A DNA stretch of 34,002 bases from Eubacteriaceae bacterium (GCA_902362805.1 CABIXY010000014.1:1-34002); one strand, 5' to 3'; counted from the first letter of the stretch, positions 1 to 8,193 are shown. A program made the numbers and translations. The notes: generated by a model not told the origin, from the sequence alone.

Positions 1-1
1 A

Positions 2-349
2 CAGCTGACCGAGATCCTGGCGAAGTACGACATGACCTGCTCCGAGGTGACCCTGGAAGAGGTGCTCCACCTGAAGACGGGGGTGAACTACCTGGAGGAC
101 AACAACATGCTGGTATCCGGCGAGTTCGTGACGAAGCCTGAATTCCAGAAGTACAACTGCGTGCAGATTCCTGAGGAGGAAGCATATGCGGCAAACTGCA
201 TCTGGGTCAACGACACCGTCATCGTACCGGAAGGCTATCCGGCAGTGCTGAAAGCGGTACAGGACCTGGGCTACAAGACAATCTTAGTTGACACATCAGA
301 GTACAGAAAACTTGATGGCGGACTTAGCTGCTTATCATTAAGATTCTAG
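2..349 (+). CDS. Dimethylarginine dimethylaminohydrolase-type amidinohydrolase, C-terminal part
   Basis: The gene runs in from the left edge, and the open frame begins at base 2, so only about 115 C-terminal residues are present. The end, SEYRKLDGGLSCLSLRF, carries the catalytic Cys of the DDAH/arginine-deiminase fold. The stretch EEEAYAANCIWVND closely resembles bacterial DDAH enzymes such as the Pseudomonas protein, as I remember it. That family hydrolyses methylated arginine (or related guanidino substrates) to citrulline and an amine in the cytoplasm. The catalytic His and the N-terminal half lie outside the window, so the substrate cannot be judged. A basic amino-acid antiporter follows after 28 bases, which suggests the pair imports and degrades arginine-like compounds. 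A plain arginine deiminase or another amidinohydrolase is the alternative. Confidence 0.82.
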   Translation, partial: QLTEILAKYDMTCSEVTLEEVLHLKTGVNYLEDNNMLVSGEFVTKPEFQKYNCVQIPEEEAYAANCIWVNDTVIVPEGYPAVLKAVQDLGYKTILVDTSEYRKLDGGLSCLSLRF

Positions 350-377
350 TCTCTTTATAAGAGAGGGGTAACTTAAT

Positions 378-1826
378 ATGGGCAATAAATCCAATGAACA
401 GGGATTAGGCGTCGCCAAACTGGCGCTATTTTCTATAGGGCTGACTCTGGCCAGCGGTGTCTTCAGTTTATCTGGAGACTTCGCTGCCGGCGGAGCCCAT
501 ACACTGGCAGTTCTGCTCGGATGGGTGATCTGCGGTGTCGGTATGTTGGGACTGACGATGTGTTTCTTCAAACTGAGCGTTGTAAAAACAGATTTGACGA
601 GTGGTATCTACAGTTATGCAAAAGAAGGTTTTGGAGAGTTTGTCGGGTTCAACTCCGCATGGGGTTACTGGATGAGCGCAATGCTGGCACAGCTTTCTTT
701 CATTACGCTGCTTTTTGCGGCACTTGGAAACTTCTTTGAGGTCTTTGGAACCGGGAGCAACTTGGTTTCCATGATCGTTGCATCGGTCATCATCTGGTTG
801 TTGTCTCTGCTTGTACTGCGAGGCGTAAACCAGGCAGTAGCCATTAATGCAGTGGTGGTGATTGCAAAGTGTGTCCCAATTGTTGTAATGGTCGTTGCCA
901 TCATTTTGGCTGGTGCGTTCAAATGGGACATCTTCATGGATAACTTCACTGGGGAAGCAAGTGGAATGAGTCTGTTAGATCAGATCAAATCCACAGTATA
1001 CACCACAGTGTGGACATTTATTGGAATTGAAGGTGCTGTAGTGCTTTCCGGAAGAGGGAAGAACACAAAAGTTGCAGGTATTGCAACCGTGATTTCCTTC
1101 CTCTCACTGTTCGTACTCTACCTTTTGATTTCCGTTTTGAGCATGGGTGTCATGCCGGCAGAAGAATTGGCTGCGCTTACAAATCCGCCTATGGCAGGTT
1201 TATTAGAATATGTCGTGGGTCCTTGGGGTGCTGCACTTGTAAACATCGCTGTGATTGTTTCTCTTGGCGGAGCGTTGTTCTCCTACACCATTCTCTGTGT
1301 AGACAGCGCATATGGTCCGGCAGAACAGGGGGCATTCCCGTCGGTGTTCCGCAAACTGAACAAATTCAAAGCGCCTACATGGTCTGTCATCATTTCGGCC
1401 ATTTTCATTCAGGTATTCATCGTTATCATTTATTTTAACGCTGGAACCTATCAGGCTGTTTATGCGATGTCAACCAGCGCGATTATGGTGCCGTACGTGT
1501 TCTCTGCATTCTATTACCTAAAACTTGTAATCAGAGGACAGGGGTTAGAACCGGGCAACAGCAATAAAGCAATGGCATGGCTCATCGGTATTGTAGGTTC
1601 GATTTATGGAATCTGGCTGCTATATGCAAGTGGTTTGCAATATATTTTAATCGCAACGATCTTGTACGCACCTGGCAGCATAATGTATTACTATAATAGA
1701 AAGAAAAACGGTCAAAAGATCTTTGAAAGTACCGGCGACATCGTTGCATGCGTGGTACTGGCGGCTTTGATTGTCGCTGCGATCATATTTATCGCGACAG
1801 GAAGAATCAATCCGTTTGAAATGTAA
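378..1826 (+). CDS. APC-family basic amino acid/polyamine antiporter (ArcD-like)
   Basis: The protein has 482 residues and about a dozen hydrophobic membrane segments along its whole length. The N-terminal LALFSIGLTLASGVFSLSGD is the unwound-helix glycine motif of APC-superfamily transporters, in the form seen in the arginine/ornithine and lysine antiporter group (APA family). The expected role is exchange of a cationic amino acid for its catabolic product across the cytoplasmic membrane. The ATG is preceded by GAGAGGGG. It follows the amidinohydrolase by 28 bases with no terminator between them, so the two probably form one operon, which favours arginine or methylarginine uptake with citrulline or ornithine export. 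The exact substrate cannot be read from sequence. A strong hairpin follows the stop. Confidence 0.85.
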   Translation: MGNKSNEQGLGVAKLALFSIGLTLASGVFSLSGDFAAGGAHTLAVLLGWVICGVGMLGLTMCFFKLSVVKTDLTSGIYSYAKEGFGEFVGFNSAWGYWMSAMLAQLSFITLLFAALGNFFEVFGTGSNLVSMIVASVIIWLLSLLVLRGVNQAVAINAVVVIAKCVPIVVMVVAIILAGAFKWDIFMDNFTGEASGMSLLDQIKSTVYTTVWTFIGIEGAVVLSGRGKNTKVAGIATVISFLSLFVLYLLISVLSMGVMPAEELAALTNPPMAGLLEYVVGPWGAALVNIAVIVSLGGALFSYTILCVDSAYGPAEQGAFPSVFRKLNKFKAPTWSVIISAIFIQVFIVIIYFNAGTYQAVYAMSTSAIMVPYVFSAFYYLKLVIRGQGLEPGNSNKAMAWLIGIVGSIYGIWLLYASGLQYILIATILYAPGSIMYYYNRKKNGQKIFESTGDIVACVVLAALIVAAIIFIATGRINPFEM

Positions 1827-1836
1827 AGAAAAGTAT

Positions 1837-1872
1837 AAAACGACTTTCGAAAATGCTTGAAAGTCGTTTTTT
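1837..1872 (+). terminator. Rho-independent terminator after the antiporter
   Basis: AAAACGACTTTC pairs with GAAAGTCGTTTT (12 bp) around a 10-base loop and runs into a T-rich tail. It lies 11 bases after the antiporter stop. Confidence 0.88.
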
Positions 1873-1884
1873 CTTTGATGTTTT

Positions 1885-1915
1885 TTGCATAGTATAACCT
1901 AAAATGTAAAATACT
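1885..1915 (+). promoter_or_regulatory. Putative rubrerythrin promoter within an inverted repeat
   Basis: TTGCAT (1885-1890) and TAAAAT (1907-1912) are spaced by 16 bases, upstream of the GGGGG-type ribosome site of rubrerythrin. The -10 region overlaps a 7-bp inverted repeat, ATAGTAT (1889-1895) and ATACTAT (1909-1915), which could be an operator. It does not match a PerR box that I recognise. Confidence 0.45.
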
Positions 1916-1945
1916 ATCTTTAATCAAAAGATAAGGGGGATAAAA

Positions 1946-2548
1946 ATGTCAACGAATTTTAATAATAGTGAGACAAAAGACAACTTGATGAGAGCCTTTG
2001 CGGGTGAAAGCCAGGCGAGAAACAGATACACTTTCGGCGCGTCTCAGGCAAAAAATGCAAATCTTCATGTTATTGAAGCTGTTTTTACATTTACAGCAAA
2101 CCAGGAGAAAGAACACGGTGAGATTTTCTACAATCATCTGAAAGAACTGGCAGGGGATACGATCCACATTGACGGTGGTTATCCAGTTGATATCACAGAT
2201 TCTATGATTCAGCTTTTGCGCTATGCACAGCACAACGAATATGAGGAGCACGACGACGTGTACAGTGCTTTTGGACAGAAGGCTGCAGAAGAAGGCTTTC
2301 TGGCTGTAGCCAACTCATTTAATCAGATCGCAAAGATTGAAAAGGTTCACGGAGACCGATTCGGCATGTTCGCAGATCTGCTCGAACAGAACAAACTCTT
2401 CATCTCTGACGTGGAGTGTGACTGGATGTGCCTCAACTGCGGACATATTCACAAAGGTACCAGCGCGCCGCAAATTTGTCCGGTATGTCAGCATAATCAG
2501 GGCTACTTTGTCAGACTGGAACTGGCGCCGTTTACAGGAGCGATTTAA
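1946..2548 (+). CDS. rbr: Rubrerythrin
   Basis: This is a 200-residue protein with an N-terminal ferritin-like diiron four-helix domain and a C-terminal rubredoxin-like domain. Likely diiron ligands are E21, E54, H57, E98, E101, E132 and H135 in the usual ExxH pattern. The rubredoxin-type Fe site is CLNC (162-165) and CPVC (178-181). Rubrerythrins reduce hydrogen peroxide in the cytoplasm of anaerobes using NAD(P)H through rubredoxin-type partners. The length and domain order are standard. The ATG follows AAGGGGGATAAAA. It is a single-gene unit bounded by terminators on both sides. A BFD-like ferredoxin lies convergently downstream, which is consistent with a redox or iron role but is not proof of a link. 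Confidence 0.93.
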   Translation: MSTNFNNSETKDNLMRAFAGESQARNRYTFGASQAKNANLHVIEAVFTFTANQEKEHGEIFYNHLKELAGDTIHIDGGYPVDITDSMIQLLRYAQHNEYEEHDDVYSAFGQKAAEEGFLAVANSFNQIAKIEKVHGDRFGMFADLLEQNKLFISDVECDWMCLNCGHIHKGTSAPQICPVCQHNQGYFVRLELAPFTGAI

Positions 2549-2554
2549 GCAGTA

Positions 2555-2591
2555 AAAAGTAAAAGACCGGTTGACCCGGTCTTTTACTTTT
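2555..2591. terminator. Bidirectional terminator between rbr and the BFD-like gene
   Basis: GTAAAAGACCGG (2559-2570) pairs with CCGGTCTTTTAC (2576-2587) around a 5-base loop. A runs on the left and T runs on the right make it work for both convergent genes. Confidence 0.9.
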
Positions 2592-2593
2592 GG

Positions 2594-2794
2594 TTAATGA
2601 TCTGATTCTGCTGCGATATCATCCAGAATCATCTGAAGGTCTTCACGGCAGCCACCGCACTTGTCTCCTACCTTTGCAATTTCACAGAGGGCCTTGAGAT
2701 CGCATACGCCAGTCTCTCTGATGATATCCTCTATTTCTCCACGGGTTGTGTGGTAGCAGAGACATACCTCATAATCCCTAGATTTCTTATCCAT
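2594..2794 (-). CDS. BFD-like [2Fe-2S]-binding protein
   Basis: A 66-residue protein with C11-x-C13 and C46-x2-C49 in the spacing of the BFD-like [2Fe-2S] domain (bacterioferritin-associated ferredoxin family), plus extra cysteines at 31 and 37. The family either releases iron from bacterioferritin or is a domain of NAD(P)H-dependent oxidoreductases and NifU/nitrite reductase proteins. The free-standing form is common in Clostridia and its partner is usually unknown. The start ATG follows AAGGAGATTTTATT. An extended -10 (TGGTATACT on the minus strand near 2830) lies just upstream. No bacterioferritin gene is in the window, so the partner is an open question. Confidence 0.82.
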   Translation of the reverse strand: MDKKSRDYEVCLCYHTTRGEIEDIIRETGVCDLKALCEIAKVGDKCGGCREDLQMILDDIAAESDH

Positions 2795-2937
2795 AATAAA
2801 ATCTCCTTACAATTCAATTCTTTTTTAGTATACCACAAAATATAGAGATAAAGCATCACAACTTCTTCACATAATCAAAATATAAAACATACATATACGG
2901 TGTACTATAGTAGTAAAGAGCATCAGGAGGTGAGAGA

Positions 2938-3354
2938 ATGAACGGCTTCAAGTACAAACTATATCGTTTTATGCAAGGCAGACGGGGTCTCGACAATCTT
3001 GGCAGATTCCTCATCATGACAGCCATGCTATTGATGATTTTATCGATGTTCTTCGTCAAATTTCCGGCTGTATACAGAGTCGCATACTATATAGGGGTAT
3101 TCGCTTTTATCTATGCCTATTTTAGGGCATTTTCGAGGAATATCTATAAAAGGGAAATGGAAAATAACAAGTATCTGGCTTTTAAATATAAAATCACTAA
3201 AGGTAAAAGCCTGAAACAGTGGCGTTATGAACGCAAGATTTACACTTTCTTCAAATGCCCCGGATGCGGACAGAAGATGAGAGCGCCTAAAGGGAAGGGC
3301 TCTATCAGAATCACATGCCATCAATGCGGCAGCGAATTTCAGAAAAGAGTATAG
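2938..3354 (+). CDS. Small membrane protein with C-terminal zinc ribbon
   Basis: I do not recognise a named family. The 138-residue protein has a basic N-terminus, two hydrophobic segments (about 22-40 and 45-62), a basic middle and a C-terminal zinc ribbon with C107PGC110 and C127HQC130. The topology suggests a membrane-anchored protein with a cytoplasmic metal-binding tail. The ribbon could bind nucleic acid or another protein. The AGGAGGTGAGAG site directly before the ATG makes the start secure. It is a single-gene unit with its own terminator. Similar two-helix plus zinc-ribbon proteins occur in many Clostridia as hypotheticals, so function is unknown. Confidence 0.75.
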   Translation: MNGFKYKLYRFMQGRRGLDNLGRFLIMTAMLLMILSMFFVKFPAVYRVAYYIGVFAFIYAYFRAFSRNIYKREMENNKYLAFKYKITKGKSLKQWRYERKIYTFFKCPGCGQKMRAPKGKGSIRITCHQCGSEFQKRV

Positions 3355-3366
3355 CTTACAGAGAAC

Positions 3367-3399
3367 AAAAGACTAGACCTGGGAGGGATAGTCTTTTTT
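3367..3399 (+). terminator. Terminator after the zinc-ribbon gene
   Basis: AAAAGACTA (3367-3375) pairs with TAGTCTTTT (3389-3397) and T residues follow. It may also serve the convergent transglutaminase-like gene. Confidence 0.82.
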
Positions 3400-3428
3400 G
3401 ATTCATAGGAAATTGTTTTTCCACTTTT

Positions 3429-4292
3429 TCAATAGTTGAAAGCTGCCATAGGATTTTCAGTATTGAAAGAGGGAGAAGCATATTCCTTGCTTCTCTGGTG
3501 ATCGGTAAAGGCATCGTCAGACTTTAAGAAATAAGCATATTCTTTTCTTCCCGCATCCCAAGTGGCATCGACATTATAGTAGACATGACCCAGTTTGACG
3601 ATATTCCAGGCGTGATTTTCATCTCTGCCGGTGCCTGCCACGATACGCACTGGAATTTTCGCTGCCTTGCACATCCTGTAGAACAATGTAGAATACCCCT
3701 GGCAGACAGCACGCTGATTTACCAGAGCCGCATAAGCAGTGTATTTTTCAGAGTAATTTGGTCCATGGATATCATCGTATTGTACAGTATGACATATGTA
3801 ATCATAGATTGTCTTGACTTTGTCATACGCAGTCTTTTTTTCTAAATGCAATGAATCCAATGTTTCCTGCAGCAGTATTTCAAATTTTTTTTCCTGCACT
3901 GCAGAGGTCTTATAGGCAATCCGGTAGCTGAATGTATAATAGTGTTTTTTGTTTTTCTTCAAGTAGCTGCAGCTGGCTTTATAACCATCAAACAGGCTGT
4001 ATCGCAAATAATCACCCATCGAAGAAAAATCGCTGCCCTCATCTGCAAATGCATCGTCGTGAAAAAACTTGCAGACTTGAGAAGTATTGCCGTTGTCTGT
4101 GACGTAGGTGAACTGTATCTGCCGCTTATGGTCTAAAATCTGCTGACAATAATAGGCCCTGGCATCAGTATGAGAATCAAACACAGGAGTATTGTCCATC
4201 TTGCCAGCTGAAATGACTGCAGCTAACAATGCAGTTACGGCAGCAGCTGCAATGATCATGATGACTCCCTTTCTCCAAGCTGCATATTTCAT
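3429..4292 (-). CDS. Exported or anchored transglutaminase-like cysteine protease-fold protein
   Basis: A 287-residue protein. Residues 8-30 are an uninterrupted hydrophobic helix after a Lys/Arg N-terminus, giving a signal anchor or signal peptide with no lipobox. The C-terminal half is a transglutaminase-like (TGc) domain with the full triad visible: C197 in AVCQGYS, H227 in ENHAWN and D242 in NVDATW. Bacterial members of this group are mostly proteases or cross-link-cleaving enzymes outside the membrane, often of unknown substrate. The middle (about 40-150) is not recognised. The start has only a weak GAGG site. The gene stands alone between convergent and divergent neighbours. Peptidoglycan or spore-coat roles are possible but unproven. 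Confidence 0.82.
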   Translation of the reverse strand: MKYAAWRKGVIMIIAAAAVTALLAAVISAGKMDNTPVFDSHTDARAYYCQQILDHKRQIQFTYVTDNGNTSQVCKFFHDDAFADEGSDFSSMGDYLRYSLFDGYKASCSYLKKNKKHYYTFSYRIAYKTSAVQEKKFEILLQETLDSLHLEKKTAYDKVKTIYDYICHTVQYDDIHGPNYSEKYTAYAALVNQRAVCQGYSTLFYRMCKAAKIPVRIVAGTGRDENHAWNIVKLGHVYYNVDATWDAGRKEYAYFLKSDDAFTDHQRSKEYASPSFNTENPMAAFNY

Positions 4293-4380
4293 AAATGAAC
4301 CTCAATAATAAAGTATTTTTATAGTCCATTGTATGCGAGAGAGAATGAAAAGTTTCTGAGATATTTCATTGATAAGATTG

Positions 4381-4409
4381 TTGACGATGAAGGACTTTTG
4401 AGATAATAT
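4381..4409 (+). promoter_or_regulatory. Promoter of the tRNA deacylase gene
   Basis: TTGACG (4381-4386) and TAATAT (4404-4409) are spaced by 17 bases, with the -10 ending 28 bases before the ATG. This is a good vegetative (sigma-A) match. Confidence 0.75.
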
Positions 4410-4437
4410 GAACTAAAATTTGAAAGAAGGTGATATA

Positions 4438-4938
4438 ATGGAATCTTATGAAGCAGAACTTTACGATGTTTTTCAGAGAATTGGAATTACCGATTATGAC
4501 ATTCATGAGCACAAAGCGATTTTTTCCATCAAAGAAGCAGAAGACGAAGGTCTGATTCTGCCTGGACTTAACTTGAAAAATCTTTTGATCAAAGATAAAA
4601 AGACGGAGCACTTTTTTATGGTCATTTTGGAAGATCACCGCCACATGGATGAAAAACACTTCAAAGACTTGACAGGATGGGGGAAAATTAGATTTGCACA
4701 GGAAAAAGAGATGTGGGAGTTGTTGAGACTGACGCCGGGCTCTGTTTCGCCTTTTGGTCTGCTCAGTGATAAGGATCACAGAATCACCGTGGTGCTTGAG
4801 AAACTGATTACAGATGCAGCAGAAGACGAATTGGTCAACTTTCATCCTAATCGAAACACCGCTACCTTATCCTTAAAGAAAAGGGACTTTCTAAAATTTT
4901 TGGAATCTATAGGCACGGATGTTATTTTTGAGAGATGA
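4438..4938 (+). CDS. prdX: YbaK/PrdX-type aminoacyl-tRNA deacylase
   Basis: The 166-residue protein matches the free-standing prolyl-tRNA editing family (ProX/PrdX, YbaK fold), which removes alanine or cysteine mischarged on tRNA-Pro. Visible marks are NLLIKDKK (47-55, with the conserved Lys) and GSVSPFGLL (101-109), the characteristic substrate-loop motif. I chose the ATG at 4438 because AGAAGGTG sits 5 bases upstream. An in-frame TTG at 4420 has no ribosome site. It has its own promoter and shares a terminator region with cat1. In some Clostridia prdX lies by proline reductase genes, but none are here, so this is a housekeeping copy. The exact tRNA specificity is inferred from family. Confidence 0.85.
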   Translation: MESYEAELYDVFQRIGITDYDIHEHKAIFSIKEAEDEGLILPGLNLKNLLIKDKKTEHFFMVILEDHRHMDEKHFKDLTGWGKIRFAQEKEMWELLRLTPGSVSPFGLLSDKDHRITVVLEKLITDAAEDELVNFHPNRNTATLSLKKRDFLKFLESIGTDVIFER

Positions 4939-5003
4939 AAAAGAGTGCAGAGGAATCTCAAGGCTGATATAGCCGGCAGATTTCATCATGCACTCTTTTT
5001 TTA
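4938..5003. terminator. Bidirectional terminator between prdX and cat1
   Basis: AAAAAGAGTGCA (4938-4949) pairs with TGCACTCTTTTT (4989-5000). The 39-base interior contains a smaller hairpin, GGCTGATATAGCC. T and A runs on either side suit both convergent genes. Confidence 0.75.
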
Positions 5004-6509
5004 TTTCATGGTACCTTCGTTCATAAACTTTACATGCCAAGACAAGGCCTCTTCTAGAATATGCGGCGTCTGCATGGCACTGGTTTCACAGGCGCGCTTG
5101 TAATAATCCATCAGCTTTTCACGATAGTCTGGATGAGCGCAGTTGCTGATGATTTTTAACGCCCGTTCTTTTGGACTGCATCCGCGAAGATCGGCATATC
5201 CTTGCTCGGTGACGATGACCATCACGTCATGTTCGGTGTGATCTACATGAGAGACCATGGGAACGATAGAAGAAATATCCCCATTCTTAGCCAGAGAAGC
5301 TGTTGTAAAAATGGTGATGGAGCCGTTTCTGGCAAAATCACCGCTGCCGCCGATGCCGTTCATCATGCCGGAGCCGTTGACGTGAGTTGAGTTGACGTTG
5401 CCGTAGATATCCACTTCCAGGGCGGTGTTCATGGCGATGATGCCCAGCCTGCGAATGACCTCTGGATTATTGCTGATTTCCTGCGGCCGGAAGATCAGCT
5501 TACCTTTGTATATCTCCGCCTCCTGGTCAAACTGCTCTTTCATTTCCGGGGATGGTGAAATTGCAGTTGTAGAAGCGCATCTTGCCTTTCCGCATTTGAG
5601 CATCTGCAGCATGGAGTCCTGGACAACCTCAGTATAGCAGGTCAGATCGTGAAATTCAGAGTCCAGCAGTCCGTAGAGCACGGCGTTGGCAACGCTTCCG
5701 ACGCCTGATTGAATGGGCAGGAGCGTATCTGTCAATCTGCCGGCTTCCACTTCTTTTTCCAAAAATTTAATGATGTTCTGCGCAATTTTTTTTGCATTGT
5801 CATCGATCGCTGCCAGTGGTCGAACGCCGTCCTGCAAGTCGGTAATGACGATGGCGACGATTTTGTCAAAACCACATTCCATGTAAGGTTTTCCGATCAA
5901 ATCATCGGGTTTTACAATGTTGATAGGCTTTCTGTGTGGCGGGTTATCCATGACGAGACAGTCGTGCATGCCCTCTAAAGCCATGGACTGATGCAGATTC
6001 AGTTCGACAATGACCTTGTCAGCTTGCTTAATAAAGGAAGGCGCATTTCCAATTGCAGTGGTAGGGATCAAGCCACCCTCTTCAGTGATGGCTAAAGCTT
6101 CCACGATTGCGATATCCACCTTTGGGATAGACCCGTAGTTGATGTATTGGGTAGAGTGAGAAAGGTGCATGTCAGTATATTCTACATCCCCTTTGTTAAT
6201 AGCCTTTCTGATCGTCTTATTGGTAAGGTAGGGCAGTCTTTTTCTAATGATGCCGGCTTCTGTGAGTGCTGTGTCAATTTCAGGGCCGACAGAAGCACCG
6301 GAATAGAGATCTATTTTCAATTCTGCACCCCTTTTTGCTCTCTCAGCCAAAGCCAGAGGCACCGCTTTGGGGTATCCGGATGGAGTGAAACCACTGACTC
6401 CCACAACCATACCATCCTCGATCAGCTCCGCCGCCTGTTCTGCGCTCCTGATCAAACCGTAAGCTCTATCGCTTCTCATTCTTTCATTAACTCTTGGATC
6501 CAACTCCAT
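5001..6509 (-). CDS. cat1: Acetyl-CoA hydrolase/transferase family, Cat1-type succinyl-CoA:acetate CoA-transferase
   Basis: The 502-residue protein is full length for class I CoA-transferases of the Cat1/AarC group. The catalytic glutamate is E294 in CYTEVVQDSM, and the glycine-rich CoA/oxyanion loop GSGMMNGIGGSGDF is at about 379-392. The enzyme moves CoA between acetyl-, succinyl- or other short acyl groups in the cytoplasm, through a glutamyl-CoA intermediate. In fermenting Clostridia it serves succinate or butyrate metabolism. The start is set by GGAGGAGGAACGATC before the ATG. It has its own promoter (TTGATA-17-TATCAT) divergent from pyk. 4-Hydroxybutyrate or butyryl-CoA transferase specificity cannot be excluded, but the length and C-terminus fit Cat1 better. 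Confidence 0.88.
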   Translation of the reverse strand: MELDPRVNERMRSDRAYGLIRSAEQAAELIEDGMVVGVSGFTPSGYPKAVPLALAERAKRGAELKIDLYSGASVGPEIDTALTEAGIIRKRLPYLTNKTIRKAINKGDVEYTDMHLSHSTQYINYGSIPKVDIAIVEALAITEEGGLIPTTAIGNAPSFIKQADKVIVELNLHQSMALEGMHDCLVMDNPPHRKPINIVKPDDLIGKPYMECGFDKIVAIVITDLQDGVRPLAAIDDNAKKIAQNIIKFLEKEVEAGRLTDTLLPIQSGVGSVANAVLYGLLDSEFHDLTCYTEVVQDSMLQMLKCGKARCASTTAISPSPEMKEQFDQEAEIYKGKLIFRPQEISNNPEVIRRLGIIAMNTALEVDIYGNVNSTHVNGSGMMNGIGGSGDFARNGSITIFTTASLAKNGDISSIVPMVSHVDHTEHDVMVIVTEQGYADLRGCSPKERALKIISNCAHPDYREKLMDYYKRACETSAMQTPHILEEALSWHVKFMNEGTMK

Positions 6510-6559
6510 GATCGTTCCTCCTCCAATTGGTGTTTATAGTTGTCGATTGGCTATTTTTC

Positions 6560-6588
6560 ATGATAGCATCATTAGTAATAAGTATCAA
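6560..6588 (-). promoter_or_regulatory. Promoter of cat1
   Basis: Read on the minus strand, TTGATA (6588-6583) and TATCAT (6565-6560) are spaced by 17 bases, with the -10 ending 50 bases before the cat1 ATG. Confidence 0.7.
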
Positions 6589-6621
6589 CCTGGAACTTTG
6601 TTCATTTTTTGCACATTGTTT

Positions 6622-6651
6622 TTGCAGAATGTGGAAGAATCATGGTATACT
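6622..6651 (+). promoter_or_regulatory. Promoter of pyk
   Basis: TTGCAG (6622-6627) and TATACT (6646-6651) are spaced by 18 bases, and the -10 is extended (TGGTATACT). It lies 32 bases before the pyk ATG. Confidence 0.68.
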
Positions 6652-6683
6652 GTTACTAATGCAAAACATACGAGGTGAAGAGA

Positions 6684-8105
6684 ATGAGAAAAACAAAGAT
6701 TGTCTGTACGGTTGGACCTGCGTCAAAGGAGAGAGAGACTCTCAAGAATATGCTTCTGGCGGGGATGAATGTAGCGCGGCTGAATTTTTCCCACGGCACT
6801 CACGAAGAACACAAACAAACAATCGAGAATTTCAGGAAGGTGAGAGACGAACTGGGAATTCCGGCGGCGGTTTTGCTCGACACCAGAGGACCGGAAATTC
6901 GTATCAAAAACTTTGAAAAAGGCCAAGAACTGTTGGATGATGGACAAGTATTTACCATCACAACGAGAGACGTCATAGGTACAAAAGAAATCGTCTCTGT
7001 GACGTACAAGGATTTTCCTCAAGAAGTGAAAGCGGGAAATTTAGTGCTGATCAACGATGGCAAAATTGTCATCAAAGTAGAAGAGACTACGGAAACCGAT
7101 GTCAAGGGATTGGTGATTCATGGCGGCAAGATCAGTAACCACAAAGGAATCAACCTGCCCAATGTAAACCTCAACATGGAATATATGAGCGAACAGGACC
7201 GCAAAGACATTCTGTTCGGCATTGAAAATGACGTTGATTATATTGCGGCATCTTTTGTGCGGTCAGCAAATGACGTGATGACAATCAGGCGGCTGCTGGA
7301 TGAAAATGGCGGGGAGGAAATCAAAGTCATTGCAAAGATTGAGAGCACGCAGGGAATCGAGAATTTTGAAGAAATACTGCAGATTGCCGACGGCATCATG
7401 GTCGCCAGAGGAGATATGGGCGTGGAAGTAGCTTACGAAAAGCTACCGGGCATTCAGAAGAGATTTATCAAAAGATGTGTGCAGTCAGGTAAAATCGTCA
7501 TAACAGCTACGCAGATGCTGGAATCGATGATAACGAGCCAGATGCCGACCAGAGCGGAAATCACTGACGTTGCCAACGCAGTTTTTGACGGAACTTCGGC
7601 AGTGATGCTGTCCGGCGAGACGGCAGCAGGACAATATCCGGTAGAAGCCGTGGCCACAATGGCGAAGATTGCGAGACAGGCAGAAGAAGACATGCCGAGA
7701 AAAGAAATGGTCTGGCACGAGATGGACGTGATGGATGTGACTAACGCTGTGGGGCATGCCGCCTGCACTTTGGCGAAAGACATCCAGGCAGGTGCCATTA
7801 TGGCGATTACTAAGACCGGGTATACGGCCAGACGAATGTCAAAATTTCATCCCGATATCATGGTAATCGGTGCAACGCCATATGAAAAAACCTATCACCA
7901 GCTATCTCTGATTTGGGGCGTGTGCCCGATTATTGCAGGTTATAGATATGACATTGAGGACCTGTTCAGCCACTGTGCGAGGAAAGCGATCAGAGCGGGC
8001 TTGATCAAAAGCGGTGACAAAGTCGTCATCAGTGCAGGCTTACCAGTAGACGTACCCGGAAATACCAACATCATAAGAGTAGTAGAAGCAGAGTTAAAGG
8101 AATAA
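6684..8105 (+). CDS. pyk: Pyruvate kinase
   Basis: The 473-residue protein converts phosphoenolpyruvate and ADP to pyruvate and ATP, the last step of glycolysis. The N-terminal RKTKIVCTVGPAS, KIEST, MVARGDMGVE and ITATQMLESM motifs are all intact, so the barrel and active site are complete. The C-terminal allosteric domain ends near residue 473. The extra PEP-utiliser-like tail found in Bacillus and many Clostridia (about 585 residues) is absent. I chose the ATG at 6684 because GAGGTG lies 7 bases upstream. An in-frame GTG at 6675 is part of that site. It is expressed from its own promoter, divergent from cat1. Confidence 0.96.
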   Translation: MRKTKIVCTVGPASKERETLKNMLLAGMNVARLNFSHGTHEEHKQTIENFRKVRDELGIPAAVLLDTRGPEIRIKNFEKGQELLDDGQVFTITTRDVIGTKEIVSVTYKDFPQEVKAGNLVLINDGKIVIKVEETTETDVKGLVIHGGKISNHKGINLPNVNLNMEYMSEQDRKDILFGIENDVDYIAASFVRSANDVMTIRRLLDENGGEEIKVIAKIESTQGIENFEEILQIADGIMVARGDMGVEVAYEKLPGIQKRFIKRCVQSGKIVITATQMLESMITSQMPTRAEITDVANAVFDGTSAVMLSGETAAGQYPVEAVATMAKIARQAEEDMPRKEMVWHEMDVMDVTNAVGHAACTLAKDIQAGAIMAITKTGYTARRMSKFHPDIMVIGATPYEKTYHQLSLIWGVCPIIAGYRYDIEDLFSHCARKAIRAGLIKSGDKVVISAGLPVDVPGNTNIIRVVEAELKE

Positions 8106-8108
8106 GAC

Positions 8109-8146
8109 TTTAGTCGTATTTTTGAAAACACGATGATCAGACTAAA
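8109..8146 (+). terminator. Possible weak terminator after pyk
   Basis: TTTAGTC near 8110 can pair with GACTAAA near 8140 across an AT-rich interior. It has no strong T tract directly after it, so read-through is possible. Confidence 0.3.
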
Positions 8147-8164
8147 TATTAGAAGGTTTTTTGG

Positions 8165-8193
8165 TTGAATTGATTTTTTCCAGATAGTATACT
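8165..8193 (+). promoter_or_regulatory. Promoter of the DUF1538-PII operon
   Basis: TTGAAT (8165-8170) and TATACT (8188-8193) are spaced by 17 bases. The predicted leader of about 80 bases contains a compact hairpin, GCATC-AGTTTGC-GATGC (8211-8227), flanked by CCGG repeats. I do not recognise a riboswitch class in it. Confidence 0.7.
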
